From NCBI RefSeq assembly GCF_014836935.1, contig NZ_JACSPW010000019.1:1-60555 (forward strand): a stretch of DNA of 60,555 nt. Reading direction: 5' to 3'. Positions 55,583-60,555 of this stretch are shown piece after piece. Position numbers and translations under genes: made by a program. Numbering within the stretch: the stretch's first letter is position 1; each line of letters starts with the position of its first letter. The notes below the pieces were generated by a model. That model was not told the DNA's origin, did no database searches, and was given only the letters and a program-made list of their open reading frames with translations. This stretch comes from Solibacillus merdavium. Lineage in GTDB: Bacteria > Bacillota > Bacilli > Bacillales_A > Planococcaceae.

Positions 55583-55752
55583 TTACTTATGAGGCCGTCT
55601 GCTTTTGTTGTAAAAAGCCCTTTCTTTTGGTGGAAGGGACAACAAAATACCAAAAGTATAAACGGAATATGAGTGGAAAGTTTTCCTGTGATAGCTGCGA
55701 CGATAAAATCCACATGGAGGCAAGAAAGCACATGATGGGTAAACTAAAGTAG
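55579..55752 (+). CDS. 57-residue zinc-ribbon-like peptide
   Basis: 57 codons starting at an ATG that overlaps the MFS stop (ATGA), with CAGGAGGAG seven bases ahead. Two Cys pairs, CFCC (8-11) and CDSC (37-40), about 26 residues apart, fit a zinc ribbon or treble clef. Translational coupling puts it in the operon of the TPR regulator and transporter. Could bind nucleic acid or a protein partner. No family recognised. The next 150 bases hold repeat array B. Confidence 0.7.
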   Translation: MITYEAVCFCCKKPFLLVEGTTKYQKYKRNMSGKFSCDSCDDKIHMEARKHMMGKLK

Positions 55753-55758
55753 TTGACA

Positions 55759-55914
55759 TATTCGACAGTTTTAAGCGGATATTCGACAGTTCTATGGGAA
55801 TATTCGCCACTTTTATGCAGGTATTCGCCACTTCCATTTATATATTCGACACTTTTTCTCTCTTAATCGTCACCCTTCATTTGATATTCGCCACTTTGGC
55901 CACGATATTCGTCA
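55759..55914 (-). repeat. 21-bp-period repeat array B
   Basis: Eight copies of TATTCGCCACT-like units start at 55759, 55780, 55801, 55822, 55843, 55864, 55885 and 55906, exactly 21 bases apart. On the minus strand each reads AGTGGCGAATA, as in array A at 42699. Positions 12-21 of each unit vary. No reading frame with a ribosome site crosses it. Confidence 0.88.
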
Positions 55915-55923
55915 ATTAATAAA

Positions 55924-55958
55924 AAAGGAGGCGCCTCGCAAATGCGGAGCGCCTTCCT
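55924..55958 (-). terminator. Terminator of the permease gene
   Basis: AGGAGGCGC and GCGCCTTCCT arms, GC-rich, followed by six T on the minus strand, six bases after the permease stop. Confidence 0.85.
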
Positions 55959-55963
55959 TATAT

Positions 55964-57301
55964 TTATTTTTTCCGAAATGCGTATAAAACAAATAGCATA
56001 ATAAACCATAATGGCGTCAGCATAAGAGAAGTTCTTGTAGCCTCTGAAATCGCCATAATAATTAATAGAAATACGAAAAATGCTAAAACCACATAGTTCA
56101 CAAACGGCGTTAATGGTGCTTTAAATATCGATTTCGCATGCAAATCCGGGTGGCGCTTTTTATAAATGATATGCGAGATTAAAATAATGCTCCACACCCA
56201 AATAAAGCAAATCGCACTGATTGTCGTTACAATACTAAAGGCATCATCCGGCATCAGATAGCTGAGCAGTGCACCGATCGATACGATGATTGCTGAAAAT
56301 AATAACCCGTTTTGCGGAACGGCATTTTTATTTAATTTACCGAACGATTTCGGAGCCTGTTTTCCTTTACTTAAACTAAACAGCATACGGCTCGTTGAGA
56401 ACATCCCACTATTTCCTGCAGATGCAGCTGATGTTAATACGACAAAATTAATAAGCCCTGCCGCAATCGGAATACCGACCAAAGCAAATACTTGAACGAA
56501 CGGTGAGCTTGTCGCACTTAACGTATCCCAAGGGTTAATCGTTAAAATAACGAATAGCGCACCTACGTAAAACAGTAATATACGGATCGGTATTTTATTA
56601 ATGGCCGATGGTATATTTTTTTGAGGATTTTCCGTTTCAGCAGCTGCTACCCCGACTAATTCCACTCCAACAAATGCAAAGACAACCATTTGGAAAGCCA
56701 TAAGGAAGCCAAATGCTCCGTTCGGGAAGAAACCGCCATGCTCCCACAGATTAGACACTGCCACTTTCCCAGCATCTGTTTCAAATCCAATAATGAGCAA
56801 TACAATCCCTATTGCAATAAGTGCAACGATCGTAATAATTTTTATAAGAGCAAACCAAAATTCCAGTTCACCGAATAATTTTACAGTTAGTAAATTTAAG
56901 ATAAGTAAGACCACTAAACAGGCAATGGCCGGCACCCATTGAGGGATATCAAACCAGTATTGTGTATACATTCCGACCGCTATAATATCTGCCATGGCCG
57001 TCATAATCCAGCAGAACCAATATGTCCAGCCAGTAACGTACCCTGCCCAATCTCCTAAATATTCAGTAGCGAACTCCGTGAATGAAGCATAGCCCCCTTT
57101 TGATAATAGGAGCTCTCCAAGTGCCCGCATGACGAAAAATAAAGCTATCCCTACGATTAAATACCCGATGATTATTGATGGTCCTGCAAGTGAGATCGCT
57201 TTTCCTGATCCTAAAAATAGCCCTGTACCGATTGTTCCGCCAATCGCAATTAGTTGTACATGCCGATTTTTAAGATCGCGCTTGAGTTCATGTTGTTCCA
57301 A
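55964..57301 (-). CDS. Amino acid permease, probably for glycine
   Basis: 445 residues from a TTG at 57301, eight bases after GGAGG. The frame runs on to an ATG at 57379 with no ribosome site, and family members start near EQHELKRDL. Twelve membrane helices of the APC family. The first helix carries GGTIGTGLFLGSG. Closest in feel to CycA/AlaP-type D-Ala/Gly permeases. A glycine riboswitch upstream makes glycine the likely substrate or signal. It imports or exports with H+. Confidence 0.88.
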   Translation of the reverse strand: MEQHELKRDLKNRHVQLIAIGGTIGTGLFLGSGKAISLAGPSIIIGYLIVGIALFFVMRALGELLLSKGGYASFTEFATEYLGDWAGYVTGWTYWFCWIMTAMADIIAVGMYTQYWFDIPQWVPAIACLVVLLILNLLTVKLFGELEFWFALIKIITIVALIAIGIVLLIIGFETDAGKVAVSNLWEHGGFFPNGAFGFLMAFQMVVFAFVGVELVGVAAAETENPQKNIPSAINKIPIRILLFYVGALFVILTINPWDTLSATSSPFVQVFALVGIPIAAGLINFVVLTSAASAGNSGMFSTSRMLFSLSKGKQAPKSFGKLNKNAVPQNGLLFSAIIVSIGALLSYLMPDDAFSIVTTISAICFIWVWSIILISHIIYKKRHPDLHAKSIFKAPLTPFVNYVVLAFFVFLLIIMAISEATRTSLMLTPLWFIMLFVLYAFRKK

Positions 57302-57401
57302 AACGAATTCCTCCAAAGGATAAGTATTTTGTCTGCCACAAGGACAGCGCAAAATAATAGGTAAATGTTCGCGGTTCATCCAATCATGTTTTCTGAAAAT
57401 T

Positions 57402-57431
57402 AAAAAAGGAACTGATAATTCACCAGTTCCT
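57402..57431 (-). terminator. Riboswitch terminator
   Basis: AGGAACTG/CAGTTCCT 8-bp stem with six T on the minus strand, between the glycine aptamer and the permease. Confidence 0.8.
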
Positions 57432-57465
57432 GTAGATAAGAATAATAACGTCCCTTATTATTCCT

Positions 57466-57545
57466 GTCTTCTGTCCTTTTGCCTGAGATAATGAACCCTT
57501 CGGCGACGCGGTACACGCGCTCTCTCCAGAAACTGCTCCCGTCAG
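57466..57545 (-). promoter_or_regulatory. Glycine riboswitch
   Basis: On the minus strand the conserved aptamer elements appear in order: GGAGAG, then CCGAAGG, then CTCAGGCAAAAGGACAGA. Only one full aptamer is evident, so it is a singleton type. AATAATAAGGGACGTTATTA between aptamer and terminator can form a competing stem. Binding of glycine should change read-through into the permease gene. Confidence 0.85.
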
Positions 57546-57645
57546 TAGTGCTATCCACGACGATCTTCGCTTGATATGTATGTAATTAATCCCTATTTGT
57601 TGTCGGCAACCTCCAACTCCAAACAGGTCGCTCACGATACTATTA

Positions 57646-57836
57646 TTGTACAATAATTAATACTAACAACTATTTTGAGTGGATACAATGGTTAGAAAAT
57701 AAAAGTAAATCGAAACAAGCAATTTATCAATGTTTCCACTAATATGTAAACCTGTTGCAGAATTTTCATTCTAAAAAAAGTATCAGTTTAAAATAATAAA
57801 TTCCATTTTATGATGGATAAGATTTACACCCATATT
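57646..57836. other. Non-coding spacer
   Basis: Nothing recognisable. A 41-codon frame begins at 57811 but has no ribosome site and crosses a terminator, so I do not accept it. Confidence 0.4.
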
Positions 57837-57878
57837 AAAAACTCTCACCTTTACCGTATCCTAAGTGAGAGTCTTTTT
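57837..57878. terminator. Orphan terminator
   Basis: ACTCTCAC/GTGAGAGT 8-bp stem flanked by A5 and T5, able to act in both directions. No gene ends nearby on either strand, which hints that a gene has been lost. Confidence 0.7.
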
Positions 57879-57970
57879 AGCGATTTCTTCAAGATTACAG
57901 GGAAGGAACTTATTCCCATTTTATACGTATTAAAATAAAGGACGAAACGCTTTGTAATGGAGGGACAACT

Positions 57971-58411
57971 TTGAAATATTTTATTTTAATGATCGTATCT
58001 TGTTTGATTTTATCCGGATGTGCGGGATTAGCAGATTATACAATTTCATTGGAGAATGGTTATCGAATTGATAGACTTTCAGCTCATCAAATTCAAATAT
58101 ACGGAGAAGATGCAGTAAACGATGGAGATGAAACGACATTCAATCATTTATATGTACCAGCTAAAGTGGCAGCTGTATGGTGGAATGAACAGTATATTAT
58201 CGCAAAACAATTGCATTTAAAGTCAAACGGACGAGGTGTAGAAGAACCACCAAAAAAACCTAGCGATGCTGATTATTCTTATTGGATAATTGAAATGAAT
58301 AAAAACGAAGTAAAAGGTCCCCTAACGTTAAAAGAGTTAGAAAGTGATTCAGAACAATTAGGTATTAACGTCGTCTTTACACCAATCGAAAAGCTAAAAA
58401 AGGAACCATAA
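57971..58411 (+). CDS. Lipoprotein (DUF3997-like)
   Basis: 146 residues with a TTG start six bases after GGAGGG. The signal MKYFILMIVSCLILSGC has a lipobox LSGC, so it should be anchored outside the membrane. The rest, with SLENGYRIDRLS and AVWWNEQYIIAK, resembles DUF3997 lipoproteins of Bacillales. Function unknown. Monocistronic. Confidence 0.75.
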   Translation: MKYFILMIVSCLILSGCAGLADYTISLENGYRIDRLSAHQIQIYGEDAVNDGDETTFNHLYVPAKVAAVWWNEQYIIAKQLHLKSNGRGVEEPPKKPSDADYSYWIIEMNKNEVKGPLTLKELESDSEQLGINVVFTPIEKLKKEP

Positions 58412-58451
58412 TTAAATAAGATTATTGAACAACCATTTGGAATATTTTTTG

Positions 58452-58718
58452 TTATTCTAAAGCCTCTTTAACTGTTATATCGCCTTTGTTATTTGACCAA
58501 ATCTGAAATTTTTGTCCATCAATTTCAACTACCAATACGTATTCTGAAAACCATTCACCCCAAGAGCTTATATGATTTATCGTAATAATATTTTCAATGT
58601 CAGGATTATGTTCAATAACTTTATCTTTTACACTATTCATCATAATGTTTGGCACTAAAAAATAGGCAGCTATAATTATAATTACTATGCTGCTCAAACC
58701 GATTATTACCTTTTTCAA
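58452..58718 (-). CDS. Small membrane-anchored protein
   Basis: 88 residues from the TTG at 58718, five bases after GAGGTG. The frame extends to 58745 with no ribosome site. One N-terminal membrane segment (VIIGLSSIVIIIIAAYFLVP), then about 65 residues outside. Resembles DUF3139-type proteins. Role unknown. Confidence 0.65.
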   Translation of the reverse strand: MKKVIIGLSSIVIIIIAAYFLVPNIMMNSVKDKVIEHNPDIENIITINHISSWGEWFSEYVLVVEIDGQKFQIWSNNKGDITVKEALE

Positions 58719-58840
58719 AATATCACCTCTAATGAGTGTTGCCAAACTTCGATTTAGAAACGTTTATAGGGTCTATTTTTTATACTTTTTGATTTTGTTT
58801 TATTTAAGCACGCTTTTATATAAGTACAAATTTTTACAAC

Positions 58841-59353
58841 CTATTTCCATACTTCATCTAATTTATCAACATAGAAATTGATAGCTTTTTTATAACTAAG
58901 TATTTCAGAGTCTGTTGTAGTATCTAGCAGGCATTTCAATAAAATTTCCATCGCTTTTCTATGATCGTTTAAATTATACAGGGTCATTGAATAAAATACT
59001 TGAATTGCTCTGTTGTTTGGAAATAATTCGATTCCGTTTAGGAATGTACTTTTTGATTTTTCGTATTCCCCTAATGTTCTATATGTACTTCCAAGTCCCA
59101 ATATTGCTCCTTCTAGATCTTGACCAGATAACCCTATTTTAATAGCCCTTTCATAAAAGGGTACTGCTTTTGATTCTTCTCCTAAAACATCAAAACTCCA
59201 AGCGCATTGATAATTAACATACGCATTATCAGGGTATTCCTCAACAATTTTTAAAAGTAATTGATTGGATTCTTTCTTTTTATTATCTTTTCGTAATTCA
59301 AGTGCTCTTATAAGCTTTTCTTCTTTCAATGTAAATAACCCCTTTTCATACAT
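58841..59353 (-). CDS. Tetratricopeptide-repeat protein
   Basis: 170 residues containing three or four TPRs (for example NYQCAWSFDVLGEESKAVPF and GLGSTYRTLGEYEKSKSTF). GAAGGA about ten bases before the ATG; a TTG eight codons later with GGGG is an alternative start. Cytosolic protein-interaction module. Small stand-alone TPR proteins of this kind are common in Bacillales. Partner unknown. Confidence 0.8.
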   Translation of the reverse strand: MYEKGLFTLKEEKLIRALELRKDNKKKESNQLLLKIVEEYPDNAYVNYQCAWSFDVLGEESKAVPFYERAIKIGLSGQDLEGAILGLGSTYRTLGEYEKSKSTFLNGIELFPNNRAIQVFYSMTLYNLNDHRKAMEILLKCLLDTTTDSEILSYKKAINFYVDKLDEVWK

Positions 59354-59443
59354 TTAATAAAGATCCTTCTTTCACTAAAGTACACAGTTAGTAGAATTAT
59401 AACTTTCTCATAGCGTCATTGGGTACTTACTGTTCATAAGCAG

Positions 59444-59486
59444 CCAACACACCCCCTACTCAATTGAACGGGGGGTGTGTTGGTTT
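59444..59486. terminator. Bidirectional terminator
   Basis: CCAACACACCCCC/GGGGGTGTGTTGG 13-bp stem with an AATTGA loop and TTT after it, between the lipoprotein and TPR genes. Confidence 0.75.
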
Positions 59487-59548
59487 CCTAATTTTTCATT
59501 TGGGAACGTTATTTAATATTAAGATGTATCTATTATTCATTTTAGGAT

Positions 59549-60196
59549 TTACTTTTTATAGCCTAACACTTTACCTTGAATATTTCCTTCGGGTAATAAA
59601 CCGAAATCTTTACTGTCCGTTCCTCTCCACCACATATCAACTAACACAAAAACAGTATTATCCTCAACCTTAATTGGTTCCATTGAAGTATTGAAGTAGT
59701 TTTCCATTTCTTCTTTGTTAATATTCTTTAAGTTAATTGTTTCAAAATATTCTTCTTTTGTTAATCCTAAGCTCGTTGCCACACTATAGAACGTATCTAA
59801 TTTTTCGTCATTAATATAAACTTGCCCACCTTTAATTTTTACGGTTTCATTGGGCAATCCGACAACTCTTCCTAAATACATTTTGGGAAGATTCTTATTC
59901 TTTTCAAGTTCGGAATCAAGCATCTGATAATAAATGACATCACCTCTTTGCAGTTTTCCACTGTATGGCTCCACAACAAGTTCAGAATGTGACATTGTAT
60001 TAAAGTCGTGATTTCCTCTATCCATAGCATCCGAATTCCATTCAACTAATAAATGTGATTCTTGAGGTGTAACAGTTCCCAATACTTCAGAAGTATTCTT
60101 ATCAGTAATTGTATTTGTAGTTGCCACATTTCCTTGACTACAACCAACTAAAATAAAGATTGGTAATAGCACAGTTAAAAGTCTTATCTTAAGCAC
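59549..60196 (-). CDS. Signal-peptidase-like lipoprotein without catalytic dyad
   Basis: About 215 residues if the GTG at 60196 is used, which gives a clean lipoprotein signal ending in FILVGC. The frame is open to 60286. The C-terminal half follows signal peptidase I (S26): RGDVIYY, then RVVGLPNETVKIKGGQVYIN, and at the end DSKDFGLLPEGNIQGKVLGY. The lysine normally found before RVIGLP is Gly (LGRV) and the SMxPT region reads TMSHSEL, so both catalytic residues seem lost. It may bind signal peptides or act as a regulator. Start uncertain. Confidence 0.65.
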   Translation of the reverse strand: MLKIRLLTVLLPIFILVGCSQGNVATTNTITDKNTSEVLGTVTPQESHLLVEWNSDAMDRGNHDFNTMSHSELVVEPYSGKLQRGDVIYYQMLDSELEKNKNLPKMYLGRVVGLPNETVKIKGGQVYINDEKLDTFYSVATSLGLTKEEYFETINLKNINKEEMENYFNTSMEPIKVEDNTVFVLVDMWWRGTDSKDFGLLPEGNIQGKVLGYKK

Positions 60197-60291
60197 TCCT
60201 TCTTTGAAAGTGTTATTTAAATTATTCACTAAAACTGCATATATCTTTTTTAACTGTAAACATTCCCAAAGCGGTTTTGAAGTCACCCCTA

Positions 60292-60471
60292 TTAGTTAGA
60301 CGCATTTTTATCTCTACGACTTAATCCAAAAACTGCACATGCATAAATGAAGATGCCACTACATAACCACATCATCAATCCATCATATTCACCGTTTAAA
60401 AAAGTTACGTTTACTAATATAAATAACTGCATTAAACAAATTGAAATAAATAAATATAAAGAATGTTTCAT
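60292..60471 (-). CDS. Small two-helix membrane protein (59 aa)
   Basis: 59 codons with GGGAGGT seven bases before the ATG. Two membrane segments (LYLFISICLMQLFILVNVTF and MMWLCSGIFIYACAVFGL) and a basic end SRRDKN. The stop is about 95 bases ahead of the signal-peptidase-like gene start, so they may be co-transcribed. No family recognised. Confidence 0.65.
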   Translation of the reverse strand: MKHSLYLFISICLMQLFILVNVTFLNGEYDGLMMWLCSGIFIYACAVFGLSRRDKNASN

Positions 60472-60555
60472 ACTAAATACCTCCCTCTATAAATGTTGAT
60501 ATATCAATGGCTCACGCCATTTTTGAGTGCCAAAAAATTTTTTTCGAAATGTATA

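Noticed and set aside
55583-55837. 84-residue frame on the minus strand
   Set aside because: Overlaps the zinc-ribbon gene and repeat array B in antisense; no ribosome site.
57420-57653. 77-residue frame on the minus strand
   Set aside because: It lies entirely over the glycine riboswitch and its terminator.
1-60555. Insertion sequences or transposases
   Set aside because: I found no transposase-like protein or IS ends. The only recombinase is the tyrosine integrase.

Overview
The window looks like chromosome from a low-GC, spore-forming member of the Bacillales. The evidence is strong AGGAGG ribosome sites, many TTG starts, a T-box, a glycine riboswitch, a YjcZ-type sporulation peptide, an MhqR-type quinone regulon and an RRNPP-like regulator. 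The Solibacillus/Lysinibacillus group is my best guess, from general resemblance only.

Bases 1 to about 25,690 are one end of an integrative element whose other end lies outside the window. At its inner side is an actin-like plasmid partition pair (ParM/ParR type, 612-1849). Most of its cargo reads leftward and looks like defence against phage or foreign DNA: a four-gene cassette (DUF499 ATPase, DUF3780, DUF1156 adenine methyltransferase, SNF2 helicase with a phospholipase-D domain; 11247-1906), a PD-(D/E)XK-like nuclease behind a leader-peptide attenuator (13711-12442), an XRE repressor, a protein made of six ~82-residue repeats (15919-14444), an SF2 helicase behind a structured leader (18284-16030), a DUF7662-like plus nuclease protein (19210-18359) and a TrlF-type PHP/SMC-like ATPase (22979-20175). 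At the outer side are an excisionase-like gene, a solitary copy of the integrase arm-binding domain, and a tyrosine integrase (23568-25503). The integrase is followed by short direct repeats and a 30-bp copy of the tmRNA 3' end (25655-25684), the likely attachment site. The tmRNA body is not present beside it.

From 25.7 kb on the genes look like ordinary chromosome: an MBL hydrolase, proC behind a proline-type T-box, a divergent SDR/TetR pair, RNase Z, an mhqD-mhqO-mhqR quinone-stress cluster with two visible operators, small sporulation genes, a THUMP-less-looking RNA/DNA methyltransferase, an MFS protein with an extra N-terminal domain, an aldo-keto reductase and DNA polymerase IV. Then come a GntR-controlled operon (iron alcohol dehydrogenase, ThDP enzyme, BASS transporter, epimerase), an ABC-2 transporter, a GNAT acetyltransferase, an HTH-TPR regulator with an MFS exporter and a zinc-ribbon peptide, and an amino-acid permease under a glycine riboswitch. 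The end holds small membrane and lipoprotein genes, including a signal-peptidase-like lipoprotein without its catalytic dyad.

The least explained structure is non-coding: two loci of 21-bp-period repeats sharing one core in opposite orientation (42699-42882, 55759-55914), two related ~130-nt hairpin leaders with matching promoters in the island (18039-18284, 23229-23444), and a leader peptide whose stop codon overlaps a terminator (13582-13711).
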